From Rheum nobile (Eukaryota; Streptophyta; Magnoliopsida; Caryophyllales; Polygonaceae): DNA of 64,000 nt. The notes under the pieces are model-generated. The model was not told the origin of the DNA. It made no database searches and saw only the letters and a list, made by a program, of their open reading frames with translations. Position numbers and translations under genes: made by a program. The stretch is taken from NCBI GenBank assembly GCA_027886185.1, contig WOAB01000127.1:3348001-3412000 (forward strand). The letters run 5' to 3'. This document shows positions 42,663 to 56,094 of the stretch, in pieces (the first letter of the stretch is position 1; every line of letters starts with the position of its first letter).

Positions 42663-45600
42663 CTATTGAGTAATAGGAATCATTCCTAGTTCCAATTTGA
42701 GGTTCTCAAAAGGAACTCTATTCAATGCCTTGGTGAATATATCTGCAATTTGATCTTCAGTTCTACAAAATTTCATAATGATGTTTCCCTTCTCAACATG
42801 ATCTCTAAGAAAATGATGTCTAATGTCAATATGCCTTGTCCTAGTATGATGATGCACAAGATTCTTAGAAATGTTTATAGCACTAGTATTGTCACAAAGA
42901 ATAGTGAGAGGGTCATAAGACATACCAAAGTCCGCGAGTTGTTGCTTTAGCCAGAGAAGTTGGGAACAACAAGAGGCAGCTGCAATGTACTCGGATTCTG
43001 TGGTGGAGAGGGAGACTGAAACTTGTTTCTTTGATCCCCATGACACAAGGCAAGGGCCTAGGAACTGTGCCATTCCAGAAGTGCTCTTTCTATCCACCAA
43101 ATATCCAGTATAATCAGCATCAGTGAAACCCATGAGCTCAAAGGGACATTCTTTGGGGTACCAAATGCAGAGATCGTCAGTTCCCTTGAGATATCGAAGT
43201 ATTCTCTTTACAGCAGCCAAGTGGGTTTCTCTCGGACAAGATTGGAACCTAGCACACAAGCCAACAGCAAAGACAATGTCTGATCGACTAGCGGTTAGGT
43301 ACATGAGTGAGCCTATCATACCTCTATAGAGCTTCTCCTCCACTAGAGGACTCGAGTGGTCCTTATCCAGATGGGCAATGGTGGATATGTGAGTAGAGAG
43401 AGGCTTGCATGAATCCATTTTGAACTTTTTTAGTAGTTCCCTGACATACTTCTGTTGGTGGATTTGTATACCATCTTCCTTTTGAGTGATTTGTAATCCG
43501 AGGAAGAATGTGAGTTCCCCAATTAAACTCATTTCAAATTCACTGCTCATCAAGTCTTTGAACTTGTCTACAAGGGACAGGTTAGTGGAACCAAAAATGA
43601 TATCATCAACATAAATTTGAACCACTAAGATGTTACCTTCTTCTTCTAGGATGAAGAGCGTCTTATCAATAACTCCACGCCTGTAGCCATTTGAGAGTAG
43701 GAACTGGGCAAGACGATCATACCAAGCTCTGGGAGCTTGCTTGAGGCCATAGAGTGCCTTGTCTAGAAAGTAGACATGATCTGGATGATCGTCGTCTTCG
43801 AAACCAGGAGGTTGCTTGACATAGACTTCTTCTTGAAGAATTCCATTGAGGAAGGCTGTCTTCACATCCATTTGGAACAACTTGAACCCTTTGTGAGATG
43901 CGAAGGCAATCAACAACCTTATTGCTTCGATCCTTGCCACTGGAGCATAGGTTTCATCATAGTCAATTCCTTCTTGTTGATTGTATTCTTGAGCCACAAG
44001 TCTTGCTTTGTTCCTTATCACAGCTCCTGTATCATCTAGCTTGTTTCTGAAAACCCATCTGGTTCCTATGATGTGCTTATCCTTGGGGCGAGGAACCAGA
44101 TGCCGGACTTTGTTCCTTTCAAATTGATGAAGCTCCTCTTGCATGGCTTGGATCCAGTCCGCATCCTTCAGTGCCTCACCTATGTTTTTTGGTTCCACAA
44201 TAGACAAAAAGGCATTAAAGGCAAAGAAAGTTAGATGTTCGTACCTGACTGGAGGCTTGACGACTCTTCTTTCTCTGTTGGAAGCCAAAGTATTTGATGT
44301 GGAGACATTCTGAGTTGAGCATTCAGCTTCCTGGTTGGGGTCACCTTCTCCATTGAAGAACATGTGGGAAGATGAATCATTGAGGTCTCCACAGAAGTTG
44401 TCGTCATGCTCATGGTTCCCAGAAATGGATTGTTGTTCATTATCCATGGGAACTGGTGGAGGAGCCATTGGAGGGTTTCGTTCAACAGGGCAGGAACTGG
44501 GAGGAGTGACATCTTCATCTGGATCTTCTTGGGATGACTTGGGAAACGGATCTTCAAAGGAACTGGTGGTGTTCTGTACAATCTTTTCGAGTGATTTTTC
44601 ATTAAAAATAACATGAACACTTTCTTCTACCTTTTTAGTCCTTTTTTTGAAGACCTTGTATGCCTTGCTGCCTGAGGCATATCCAATGAAGATTCCTTCA
44701 TCACTTCTTGGGTCGAACTTGCCAAGATTGTCCTTCCCATTGTTGTGCACAAAGCACTTGCATCCGAACACCCTTAGATGAGAAATGTTGGGAACTCTTC
44801 CTCTTAGGAGTTCATAGGGTGTCTTCTCTGTGATAGGGCGAAGCATGGCTCTATTGATGATGTAGCATGCTGTGTTGATCGCCTCAGCCCAAAAGGATTG
44901 GGAGAGTCCACTTGAGATCAACATAGTTCGAGCCATGTCTTCCAAGGTCCTATTCTTTCTCTCCACTACTCCATTCTGTTGAGGAGTGTATGGTGCAGAG
45001 AAGTTGTGATCAATGCCATGCTCACTGCAAAAGGTTAGAAATTCTCCATTTTCGAATTCGGTACCATGGTCAGACCGAATAGCATTAAGTGAACAACCAA
45101 GGGATTTTTCTAACAAGGGAACCATGTCTTTAAAGCGATCAATGACTTCACTTTTAGATTTAATGAAAATGGTCCAAGTAAAGCGAGAGAAGTCATCGAC
45201 AATAACAAAAATATACATGTTCCCTCCTAGGCTTTGAACTCTCATGGGTCCACAAAGATCCATGTGGATGAGTTCAAGAGGCCTTGAGGTGCTTACCATG
45301 TTTTTGGATTTGAAGGAACTACGAGCATGTTTTCCTTTTACACAGTCAGAGCATGGTTCCTTAGATGTACCACTCAGCTTTGGCAATCCTCTGACTAGTT
45401 CCTTTGAGTGTAGCTTTTGAATCAGCTTGGTTCTAGCATGACCGAGGCGTTGGTGCCACAACTCAGCTTGGTCATTCACGGTTGAGAGACACAGTTTCTC
45501 TTTGGTGACGAAGGATCGATCAACAATGTAAACATTGTTGAATCTCTTTCCTTTTAGGATGATTTGTCCCGAGGAGTCAAGAACTGAGCATTCGTTTGAT

Positions 45601-46925
45601 CTAAATCTGACTTCATTGTCTCCTTGATCACACAGCTGTGACACACTTATTAGATCAAAACCAAGACTATCAACAAGGTGAACTTTGTTTACCTGAATGT
45701 GATCGTTGAGTTTCACAGTTCCTATTCCACATATTTTCCCTTTGCTTTTGTCTCCAAAGGATATGTTCCCTCCTTGGAGAGGTTGAAGATAGGTCATTTG
45801 ATTTCTTTTTCCGGTCATATGGCATGAGCAACCACTGTCAATGTACCATAGTTGGGGTTGCCTCTCTTCTTTCTCAAGTTCTTCTGAGTCGCTTGAGTCT
45901 CTTTTTGCCATGAGACATCTTTCTCTAGAGAAGCCGCTCAGATCCAGTTCCTCATCTGAGTCTTCTCCCCATGAGGCTACGAGAGCCTTCTTTCTCTGAG
46001 GTTTTTCTTCTTCCTTGGAGTCTTCCTTGTTGGGACAGTTCTTAGCGTAGTGTCCCTTCTCTTTGCACTCGTAACAAGAGACTTCCTTTAGATCCCTTCT
46101 GGGTCCGTTGTAGGAGGAATTGCCCTTTTGGAACCTTCCCTTCACAAAGAATTTTTTGATATTTTTTGAGAAGAGGGCTGTTAGCTCGTCCTCCTCTTCT
46201 TCCAAGTCTGAGTTCTCTTGCTCCATCTCAAGCCTTGAGAAAGCTTTGGAGATCTTAAGGGCGATTCCTTTCTCCAGTTTCTTATCGGCATTGGCTTTAG
46301 TGTGCTCTCCTTCTTCAACTTCCAGTTTCCCTATGACTTGGGTCAAGGGAAGGGATTGGATGCCTGGAGTGTTCTTCATGATTCCTTTGAGAAGGGTGAA
46401 CTTGGAGTTGAGTCCATTGATGATCACTAAGGACTTGGAGACTTCATCAAGATAAACTCCCGCCGCCGTCAACTTTCCAATTAATCTGTTGAAGCGAGAG
46501 TAGTACTCTGAGATGGTCTCAGTTTCCATCATTTTGAAGGTGTGGTATTCTCCTTCCAAAGCAAACTTTCTGCTTTGCTTTAGTTCCTCACTTCATTCAT
46601 GCATCTCCTTGAGAGCTTTCCACATCTCTTTGGCCGTCTTGATTCCTATGACCTTGTCCATGTCCTCTCTGTCCAATCCATTGAGGATGAACTGCCTGGC
46701 CTTGGCATTCTTCTCCATGATAACATAGTGTTCTGGTTTCCAATCTTCTTCCTTCATGGTGAGGTCGACATAGCCATCTCCATTTTCGACTATCCTCCAG
46801 CATTGGTAGTCGTTGGTCTTGATGTGGCTTTCCATGCACTTTTCCCACCATATTTCTTCTCCTTTCTTTCGGAGATGTGGCTTGTTGGTGGAGATTCCGA
46901 GCTCAAACTTGCTTGGTTGAGACAT
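42663..46925 (-). CDS. Sirevirus S1 gag-pol polyprotein, one nonsense codon
   Basis: ATG at 46925-46923 (MSQPSKFELG). Gag runs through WWEKCMESHIKTNDYQCW and YHTFKMMETETISEYYSRF to a CX2CX4HX4C knuckle (CYECKEKGHYAKNC, 46077-46036). Protease has LWYIDSGCSCHM (DSG at 45839-45831). Integrase has the HHCC region LWHQRLGHA...CSDCVKG, then FVIVDDFSRFTW, RSDHGTEFENG and PQQNGVVERKNRT. RT has KARLVAQEYNQQEGIDY, QMDVKTAFLNG and the YVDD box (43613-43602). RNase H ends ADIFTKAL and a stop at 42663. The only break is a TGA at 46595-46593 within gag, where S2 has GGA. Gag and protease are joined exactly where S2 has a GT...AG segment of 1033 bp. Confidence 0.95.
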
Positions 46926-46961
46926 GATCTGCAAACTTATCAAAGATCTAGAGCTTTTCCT

Positions 46962-46973
46962 GCTCTGATACCA
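46962..46973 (-). other. S1 primer-binding site
   Basis: TGGTATCAGAGC on the minus strand lies two bases after the end of the 5' LTR. It is the usual plant Copia site for the 3' end of initiator tRNA-Met. Confidence 0.9.
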
Positions 46974-46975
46974 AT

Positions 46976-48110
46976 TGTAGGATCGTGATTGTTAGATAAA
47001 AACTTAAGGAACTCAGAATATCAATTCTCAGTTCCTTTCGCAGTGGAAATAAACAATCAAACAAATGACAAGTTCCTTATAGTGGAAACCTTTGATTGCC
47101 AACTAGCAATCCAGGATAAAAACCACTACCTTTCTTCCGAAAGGATTTCAAAGTCTACTTCTTGATTTCTTATCTCTTTTGGTTACAGCTTATCCTAGGA
47201 ACGAACACACAGTTCATTTGCCTTACACACAGTTAGACAATCCTAGATAACTTAACACAATCAATAATCAATCCAAGAAACAGACTTTCGTACCTAGGAA
47301 CTATCACTTACAGTCACAGGAACTTAGCACTCAACTCTTCTTCCTTGACTGGTTCCTCTTGATCTTGGTTTGCTTTGATGATCTTGTTTGAAGCTTCACA
47401 CTTTGATGTTTGCTATGAAGTGTGTTTCTATTGTGAATGCTTGAAGATAACCCTTGGGTTAGTCTTCCTTTTATAGAGGATTCTTCGCAGCTCGACCCTC
47501 TCTTGGTTTCCACGGATTGAGCTTGCCCTAGGATTGGTGGTTCTCCTTGATCCACGTTGTTCTTGGCATGTGCAAACAACCTAGGCAGCTCAGAATCTCT
47601 CTTGGTTGGTCAACTACCTCAGACGAGCCTTGTGGTGTCGTTGTCAAAATGCTTTCGTCCGAGGTTGAGTAAGCTGGCCGCTTGGGAACCGTCTGCTGGA
47701 CAACGACGTCTTCATGTGCTGTCGCTTTCATCGTCTCTGTCCCAGGTAGAGGTTCTCTAGGCATCTTGTTCTTTAGCTCTTGGACCTTGGCATACTTTTG
47801 GAAGCTTCGGACAAGTCGTTTTCGACACCTTTTGTCTGAGGTTGTGTGTTCCCAGATTTCTCGGGAATCGCAATGTCGTAAGCTCCATTTCTGGGCACAC
47901 CTGGGTTCCTCTGGATTTCTTCGGCTGTCTTGTTCCTTTGGTTCCCTTGTTCTATTTGGTTTTCCTGCCTTCGGTATATTCCTGTGGTTCCTTAAAACAC
48001 ATCTTTGAGATAAAACATTAGTATCATAATATTTGTCATCTTCAAAAGTAGAGAAACTGAGGAACGGAACTCTCAGGGGAACCTAAGTTCCAGAGTTCCG
48101 TTTCCTAGCA
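46976..48110 (-). repeat. 5' LTR of S1
   Basis: 1135 bp from TGTAGGATCG to TTTCCTAGCA on the plus strand, followed by the CAAGT duplication. The LTR start on the element strand is TGCTAGG instead of TGTTAGG, a point change. It differs at about 22 positions from the split 3' LTR. Confidence 0.95.
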
Positions 48111-49331
48111 CAAGTCCAATCCTCTTTGCCTTACATATGCAGGACGAGCCTTTAGCCGTTTTCAACATCCATTTGATAGCACTAGAAATACATGTCATCT
48201 TTTTGGACATACCCGGCCATTTCCTAATCTCATTCCATACCTAGGCATGATAACACTAGAAGAACAGATGGTCATGACTCTCATTATCCTTCAAGCACCA
48301 GTTGCATATAGGATTAAGCTCTATGTAGATAATCTTATCAATTGTTGGGAGAGCCTTCCTCACCGCGAGCCATAGAATAAATGCATGCTTTAGAGTGATT
48401 TTGGGGTCCCAAACTACCTTGGCTTAAACCTTCTTAGACAAGGGTGTACACATCATATGATAGGCCGTCTTCATCAGCATCTTCCCATTACTCTCCCACA
48501 ATGCAATATTTTGAACAAATGATGACACCATATGGGATGTAATCAAAGGAGCATCTGTACTCAACACGCCAAGTAAGAAGTCACGAATAACTAGGATTTC
48601 CTTGATAAGGGGAGAGTACTTCTTCTTACACTCCCCTGTCCAAATATCACTATTCTCTAAATACTCTTGATGTACCCATCTAATCCATAAAGAGTCCTTG
48701 TTTCGTAGATGTTCTAGAGATTCTTGCACAAGAAGGCTTCATTCCACTCCTTAAGATGTAAAAGACCAATACCTTTATCTTTCTTAAGCAAGCAGATTCT
48801 CTCCCACTAGACACGAGGCGATTTCCATAAAAACTTTCTATAAATCTTGATTATTATATCAAGAACTGTGGACGGTGATGGCAAGATAGACAATCAAAAG
48901 CTCTCAACCCTAGTCAAAACTACACTAAAAAGCTCAAGCTTGCCTACATAACAAAGGGTCTTGGAATTCCAAGCATTGATGTACTCAGAAATCTTCTCAA
49001 TAAAAGGCGCATATTGGTTAACTTTAAGTGCTCGAGACGTAATGGGAATGCCTAAGTAAGTGAAAGGAAATAATCCCTCTGAAAACCCCATGATCTGAAA
49101 ATTTTCTCTCTTCTGTTGAATGTTGAGTCCGAGTGTAAAGACATATGATTTGTTTAGGCTCACAAAAAGACATGAACAAAGATTAAAAGAGAGCAAGCAA
49201 TCCTTCATGATACCCATATAAACAACATCTCCTCTCGACATCAAAATCATATCATCAGCAAAAGCAAGGTGTGTAATTTTGAGCTTCTCACATATAGGAT
49301 TAAATCTAAAGGAGGAGCCTAAAGTCCTCTT
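48111..49331 (-). mobile_element. LINE (L1 type), segment 3: RT palm/thumb to zf-RVT
   Basis: The minus strand encodes THLAFADDMILMSRGD (the FADD catalytic box of L1-type RT, near 49255), FPFTYLGIPITSRALK and INAWNSKTLCYVGKLELF. Downstream come KDSLWIRWVHQEYL and a zinc-binding CNWCLKDNESHDHLFF region near 48250-48330. Several stops make it a pseudogene. It ends at CTCTT (49327-49331), the S2 target duplication, and resumes at 59884. Confidence 0.88.
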
Positions 49332-50444
49332 TGTAGGATCGTGATTGTTAGATTAAGAACAAGGGAACTGAAAATACAGATTACAGTTCCCTTCGCAGCG
49401 GAAATAAACAATCAAATATAAATGAACAAGTTTCTTATAGTGGAAACCTTCGATTGCCAACTAGCAATCTAGGATAAAAACCACTACCTTTCTTTCGAAA
49501 GGATTTCAAGGTCTACTTCTTGATTTCTTATCACTTCGGTTACAGATTACTCTAGGAACAAACACACGGTTTCTTTGTCTTACACACAGTTAGACAATCC
49601 TAGATAAACTCAACAGAAAGTATAATCAATCCAAGAAGCAGTCCTAAGCACTAAGGAACTAACTCACTTACAGTCACAGGAACTAGCACACAGCTCTCAG
49701 ATTTCTTGACTGGTTCCTCTTGATCTTGGTTTTAGTTGACGATCTATTTGAGAGCTCACACTATGATGTTTGCTATGAAGTGTGATTCTTGTTGTAGTGC
49801 TTAAAGATAACACTGAAGCTTATCTTTCTTATATAGTGTATTCTCGAGGTTGAGTCTTCTTTTGGTTCCCATAGAGCAAGCTTGAGCTAGGCTGTGTGGT
49901 TATCCTTAATTCACGCTGACTTAAACATGTACCAATAACCTAGGCAAGCTCAGAATACATCTTGGTTGGTCAAAGGCTTGATACGAATCTGTCATGTCGT
50001 TGTCCAACGCCTTTCGTCCGAGGTTCAGCTACCTAGACACTTTGGAACTTTTCTCTGGATGGTGACATGCCTTTGACATGTCGCTTTCACCGACCTTTGT
50101 CCGAGGTTCATCATTCTAGATAGCTTGGAGCTTTCCTTTGGATGGTGGCAGGCTTTAGAAACTTTGCTCATGTCACTTTCACCATCTTTTGTCCGAGGTT
50201 CAGCGTTCCCAGCTTTATCGGGAAAAGCAAAGTCACGTGTTGCACTTTTGGGTTCCTTTGGCTTGCTTGTTTGGTTTCTTTGTCTTGTTTGGCTTCCATG
50301 GTTTCAATAACTGTCCTATGGTTCCTTTAAACACATCTTTGAGATAAAACATTAGTATTAAAGTATTTATCATCTTCAAAAGTAGAGAAACTGAGGAAAT
50401 GAACTCTCATAGGAACTGAGGTTGTTGAGTTTCGTTTCCTAACA
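49332..50444 (-). repeat. 3' LTR of S2
   Basis: 1113 bp from TGTAGGATCG to TTTCCTAACA on the plus strand. It is preceded by CTCTT and followed on its inner side by the polypurine tract ATTTCCCCATTTTTG (50445-50459, plus-strand view). Confidence 0.95.
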
Positions 50445-50961
50445 ATTTCCCCATTTTTGATGATGACAAATATAAGGAACCTGGCAACATAATAAGAACA
50501 TGAAATGCATGAGAACAGTTGAGCTAAGAGATTTACAACTTTATAAAATAATGAGAGAACATTCAATAGTTGAAAATTCCCCCTAAGCAAATGAACTAAG
50601 TTATTCGAGTTCCCCTCAGAAAGAGAGCGGGTTCAGATTTCCTATAAGTCCTGTAGTTCCAAGAGTTCAAGGTTTCTATCCATTCTTCCCCATTTTGACA
50701 TCATCGAAAAGATCAATTAAATTATCAGGTGTAGGATATCAATGTGAAATAAACAATTGCTTTAAACCCATGACAGTTACCCAGAAAAGTTCATTTCAAC
50801 AGTAAAACCAACAAATTGTCCATAGATGCATAGTGGAAAGACAAGCAAAAGATCACAAACAACTTGAAACAGACAAAAGAAGGATATGAGAGGTAAGTAG
50901 GATCCTAGGGAACTACTAGCACAAAGTGGTGTTACAACACTGGGAACTAGGAGAGACATTC

Positions 50962-52533
50962 CTATGGCTTCGCAGTGTCCTCTTCTTCTTCAGCATCCTT
51001 CTGTTCCTCAGTTTCCTCTTCTTTGCCTGCTTGAGCTCCTCCAGTTGCAGCCTCCAAGGTTTGCTGAATCACACGCATTAGACCGGATATTGCATTCCTG
51101 GTCTTCCCCATTTCGGTCACTTGATCACGGATGGCGCCAGAGATAGCAGTGGTTCCATCTGTAATGGCTTTTTCAATACGACCCAGTGAAGCAAGGATCG
51201 CAGAGGAGTCTTGGATGGGGTAGAGCGGAGGCAAGGAACTTGGAGTGGCTTGGGAACTTGCCTTTTCCTTAGGCAAGTCCGCTTGCACCTCAGAGGGAGC
51301 ATCCAGGTGGTCTTTTGTTTTGAGCTTCCTCACAGTTGCCATGGTGAGGAACTTACTTTAGGAGGTTTCCTTGAGGTCTTCTGGATACAGGTTGAGCATG
51401 GAGAGAAGATTTTTTATGAGGTGAGGAAAGGGCAAGGCATGGAATTCATGGGATTGGCAGAATTGCATATGGGCTAGCACCAGCTTAGGCAGATCAACTT
51501 GTTCCCTAGATAGAATTTTCTCCATAAGGATGGCATCTGTGATGAGAACTGTGGCTCTGTGCTCTTGCCTGGGAACCAAATTCCGAATAATCCAGAAGTA
51601 CATTAGCTTGTTTGACAGAGAGAGCCCCTTGGTCAGCAAATTCCTTGGATTGTCGCCATCATAGAGCATGCTTACCACCTCAGATTTGGTTTTGTACCCT
51701 TTTCCTTTTGGCCAAGTCTTCTTTTGATGCAGAATGCCAAAGCCAGGCTTGTGCTCAATCCCTAATGCAGAGGCGATGATGCTTGGGGACAGAGGAAACA
51801 TGGTTCCCTTCCATTGGACGATGGCATCGTTGCAAGGAGAGTCCGCCTTGGCTGGCACAAATGTCATATTTTGGTAGAAGATTCGAACCACTTCATCTGA
51901 TATGGAGAATGATTCCACCAAGATCTGGTCCCACCCTTGGAGCTAGAGCAGAGAGTGAAATGCGCTGAGGGCATCACTGAATTGAGCTTCATCTTCCTCT
52001 TCAAGGAGTTGGGCCCAAAATTCCTCACCAATGATGAGGGGTTTGAGAATCTTCCGCTTAGCGAAGGAGGAAGATACTTTCCCCAGGGTGAAGGTGGAGG
52101 TTATTGCTCTGGTGGACAAGGAAGAGAGGGTTGCTGATTTGAGCTTTTTGGAGGGGGTCGGCTCTTCTGAGACAGGGTTGAAGGGAACCAGAGCCTGGGA
52201 ACTCCGTTTGCGAAGCTTGAGCCTGGTTGCAACTGAGGGAGCAGGCTTGGATTTGAGGCTGACAGGCGAGGGATCGGAGCTATGAACCTCCAGGGTCTCC
52301 TTGTCGGGAGATGAATCATGGGAACCGCCTTCAGAGATAGTGCGAGTAGCTGATTCAGAAACATGATGGAGTTCCTTTTCCAACTCTTCTGTTTGCCTGG
52401 GTATGGGATTTTTTGTGGGGGTAATATCAAGGGATTTGGAGGATGAGGCGGCTCTCTTTTCTCTGAAGGCTCTGAGGAGAGCATATTCTTCCTCATCTTG
52501 AGCAAGGTGAGGGTTGAGGTCTTTGTTGGCCAT
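50962..52533 (-). pseudogene. Sirevirus S2 ORF3, two nonsense codons
   Basis: Homologous to the 534-codon ORF3 of S1 throughout. ATG at 52533-52531 (MANKDLNPHL), then DEEEYALLRAFREKRA, EFWAQLLEEEDEAQF, a TAG at 51945-51943 where S1 has CAG, DEVVRIFYQNMTFVP, VLAHMQFCQSHEFHALPFP, a TAA at 51360-51358 where S1 has a tyrosine codon, and a C-terminus rich in Glu (EEETEEQKDAEEEEDTAKP). All three parts are in one frame, so only point changes separate it from an intact gene. No membrane segment is seen. Confidence 0.85.
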
Positions 52534-52551
52534 TTGAGGAGTTTGGTGTTT

Positions 52552-52554
<3 letters not shown>

Positions 52555-52622
<68 letters not shown>
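52555..52622. repeat. (GA)34 microsatellite upstream of S2 ORF3
   Basis: 68 uninterrupted bases of GA (TC on the element strand), 22 bases upstream of the ORF3 ATG. The same place in S1 (about 41845-41885) is merely GA-rich, so the array expanded in or before S2. Confidence 0.97.
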
Positions 52623-52625
<3 letters not shown>

Positions 52626-53428
52626 GCAAGGGAAGCAGAGTGCGCGGCTCATTTAAACAGGAGTCCCTAAATAATCCTTGAGCAACGTTTGGAGCCGTTG
52701 AGAATCAAGTCTTTGGGGAGAGAGATTTCTGGGAACTCTGACATTTGGAAACGGCTCTTTTACTTGCAGCTTGTTCGGCTTTGCAACGATCACAAATTCA
52801 AAAAGCAAATGTTCAAAAATGGCAACAATGCAGGGCTGATCAGAGTCTCTGACGTTGTTGATTTGCAATAAATGCCGTCTTGGGAAGAGCGAGTTGCTAC
52901 AAGCCGTTTGGAGAACTGCCTTACCTAGTTCCTTTCTGGCGATTTTTTCATTGTGCTAAAGGGATATATGGGAACCTTTGATGTGGGGATTTAAGACATA
53001 GAACATGAAAGTACGTTTCCATAACAGAAATCGGAGAAGGCCATTTATCGCATCACACACTAATTTCCAGAGAGGGTTAAGAGATGGATCATAGGAAATT
53101 AGATTGTGCAATGAGGCAAGGGAGGGTCATAGTACACAATCATCATTCTGGCTTGTATTATTGGGTTAGAATATGATCAGATTGTGACTTTTGGGCCAAC
53201 AAAGAAACTTGGACAATGATTGAGTTAAAATGAAAAATGAACATTCAAGGAGAAAAAGTAGAAAATTTTATCAAAGCCTTGAGTAACCATTATAGATATG
53301 AGGGACTATTGCAAAAGAGATAACACAAAGATTCCAAGACAAAGATAAGCAAAATGATCTGAACTAGTCAATTAAGGGAACAGGAGAGTAACTTTAAACT
53401 GAAGGAACTGCTAGTTTATAGGAATCAT

Positions 53429-56094
53429 TCACAGTTCTAATCTAAGGTTCTCGAAGGGAACTCTATTCAAAGCTTTGGTGAATATATCTGCAATCTGATC
53501 TTCAGTCCTACAAAATTTCATAATGATGTTCCCTTTCTCAACATGATCTCTAAGGAAGTGATGCCTTATATCTATGTGTTTGGTCCTAGTATGATGCACA
53601 AGATTCTTAGAAATGTTTATAGCACTTGTATTATGACAAAGAATAGTGAGGGACCATAAGACATACCAAAATCCGCGAGTTGTTGCTTTAGCCATAAAAG
53701 TTGGGAACAACAAGAGGCAGCGGCAATGTATTCAGATTTTGTGGTTGAGAGGGAGACTGAGATTTGTTTCTTTGAGCCCCATGACACAAGGCAAGGGCCT
53801 AGGAACTGTGTCATTCCAGAAGTACTTTTCCTATCCACCAAGTATCCAGCATAATCATCATCAGTGAAACCTATCAGCTCAAAGGGACACTCTTTGGGAT
53901 ACCAAATGCAGAGTGAGTCAGTTCCCTTGAGATATCGGAATATCCTTTTTACAGCAGCTAAGTGTGTTTCTCTTGGACATGATTGAAACCTGGCACACAA
54001 GAAAACAACAAACACAATGTCTGGATGACTAGCTATTAGATACATGAGAGAACCTATCATACCTCTATAGAGCTTTGCTTCCATAAGAGGACTTGAGTGA
54101 TCTTTGTCCAAATGGGCGATTGTAGAGATAGGAGTTGAGAGAGGCTTGCAAGACTCCATTTTGAACTTTTTCAACAGTTCTCCGACATACTTTTGTTGGT
54201 GAATTTGTATGCCATCTTTCTTTTGGGATATTTGGAATCCGAGGAAGAAGGTGAGTTCCCCTATTAGACTCATTTCAAATTCACTACTCATCAAGTCTTT
54301 GAACTTCTCTACAAGGGACAGGTTAGTGGAACCAAAAATGATATCATCAACATAAATTTGAACCACTAAGATGTTACCTTCTTCCTCTAGAATGAAGAGA
54401 GTCTTGTCAATGATTCCACGCCTATAACCATTAGAGAGTAGGAACTGGGCAAGACGATCATACCAAGCTCTAGGAGCTTGCTTGAGACCATACAAGGCTT
54501 TGTCTAGGAAATAGACATGGTCTGGATGATCAATGTCTTCAAAACCGGGTGGTTGCTTGACATAGACTTCCTCTTGAAGAATGCCATTGAGGAAGGTGGT
54601 CTTTACATCCATTTGGAATAGCTTGAACCCCTTGTGTGATGCAAATGCAATCAATAACCTTATTGCTTCAATCCTTGCCACTGGAGCATAGGTTTCATCA
54701 TAGTCGATTCCTTCTTGTTGATTATATCCCTGAGCAACAAGCCTTGCTTTGTTCCTAATTACATCTCCTGAGTCATCGAGCTTATTTCTGAAAACCCATC
54801 TGGTTCCTATGATATGCTTATCTTTGGGGCGGGGAACTAGATGCCACACTTTGTTTCTTTCAAACTGATGAAGTTCTTCTTGCATGGCTTGGATCCAGTC
54901 TACATCCTTCAGTGCTTCACCTATGTTCTTTGGTTCCACAATAAATAAGAAAGCATTGAAAGAAAAGAAGGTTAGATGTTTGAACCTGACTGGAGGCTTG
55001 ATGGTTCTTCTTTCTCTGTTGGGAGCTAGAGCATTTGATGTGGAGGCATTTTGATTTGAACATTCAGCTTCAACTTCTATGTTGGGATCACCTTCTCCAT
55101 TTAAGAACATGTGAGAGGATGAATCATTGATGTCTCCACAGGTATTATCTTCATGTTCATGGTTCCCAAAAATAGATTGTTGTTGATTGTCCATGGGAAC
55201 TGGTGGAGAAACTGGCGGAACAATTTGTGCAGCTGGGTAGGAACTGGGAGGTGTGATGTCTTTACCTGGATCTTCTTGAGGTGGCTTGGGAAATGGATCT
55301 TCAAAGGGACTGGTGGTGTTCTGCATATTTCTACCAAGTGATTTCTCATTAAAAACAACATGAACACTTTCTTCTACCTCTTTAGTCCTTTTGTTGAAGA
55401 CCTTGTATGCTTTGCTGCTTGAGGCATATCCAATGAAGATCCCTTCATCACTCCTTGGGTCGAATTTGCCAAGATTATCTTTTCCATTGTTATGCATAAA
55501 GCATTTGCATCTGAACACCCTAAGATGTGAAATGTTGGGAACTCTTCCTCTTAGAAGTTCATAGGGTGTCTTCTCTGTGATTGGGCGAAGCATAACTCGA
55601 TTGATGATGTAGCAGGCTGTGTTGATTGCCTCAGCCCAGAATGATTGAGAGAGTTCACTTGAGATGAGCATAGTTCGAGCCATGTCTTCTAAGGTTCTAT
55701 TCTTCCTTTCCACTACTCCATTTTGTTGAGGAGTGTATGGTGCAGAGAAGTTGTGATCAATGCTATGCTCACTGCAGAAGGTTAGAAATTCTCCATTTTC
55801 GAACTCAGTACCATGGTCAGAACGATTATAACTGATGGAACAATCGAGAGATTTTTCTAACATGGGAACTAGATCCTTAAATCGTCCAATGACTTCACTT
55901 TTAGATTTTATGAATATTGTCCAAGTAAAACGAGAGAAGTCATCGACGAGAACAAAGATATACCTGTTTCTTTCTAGGCTTTGAACTCTCATGGGTCCAC
56001 AAAGGTCCATGTGAATGAGTTCAAGAGGCCTTGAGGAACTTACCATATTCTTGGATTTAAAGGAACTCCGAGCTTGTTTCTCTCTTACACAGTC
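53429..56094 (-). pseudogene. Sirevirus S2 integrase-RT-RNase H, frameshifted
   Basis: Continues the protease frame after a TAA at 56097-56095. Integrase: LIHMDLCGPM, FVLVDDFSRFTW, RSDHGTEFENG, PQQNGVVERKNRT. RT: KARLVAQGYNQQEGIDY, QMDVKTTFLNG, LYGLKQAPRAWYD, and a YVDD box near 54347. RNase H: VDRKSTSGMTQF, TKSEYIAA in place of TESEYIAA, then a one-base loss near 53657 (after GMSYGP) that moves CHNTSAINIS...ADIFTKAL to another frame ending at 53429. The first part is close to S1 residue for residue. Confidence 0.93.

Larger units (their letters stand above)
26002..48110 (-). mobile_element. Sirevirus-type Copia retrotransposon S1 (complete, with nested Athila)
   Basis: Full-length minus-strand element flanked by CAAGT on both sides (25997-26001 and 48111-48115). 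Without the nested Gypsy element it is about 9.6 kb. From its 5' end it has a 1135-bp LTR, an initiator-tRNA-Met-type primer site, gag-pol with a single stop, an 840-bp spacer, an intact 534-codon ORF3, a purine tract, and a 3' LTR split by Athila. I counted about 22 differences between the two 1135-bp LTRs. It lacks the 1033-bp intron-like segment present in S2. Confidence 0.95.

Noticed and set aside
45831..45870. The short gag-protease link in S1 as an ordinary random deletion
   Set aside because: Not fully excluded, since both borders share AG, but the exact GT...AG borders, pyrimidine-rich acceptor and restored frame make splicing more likely; kept as a finding with this caveat.
52533..52652. 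Upstream extension of S2 ORF3 as a long Leu-Ser repeat peptide
   Set aside because: It is the translation of the GA microsatellite. The homologous start in S1 is the ATG corresponding to 52533.
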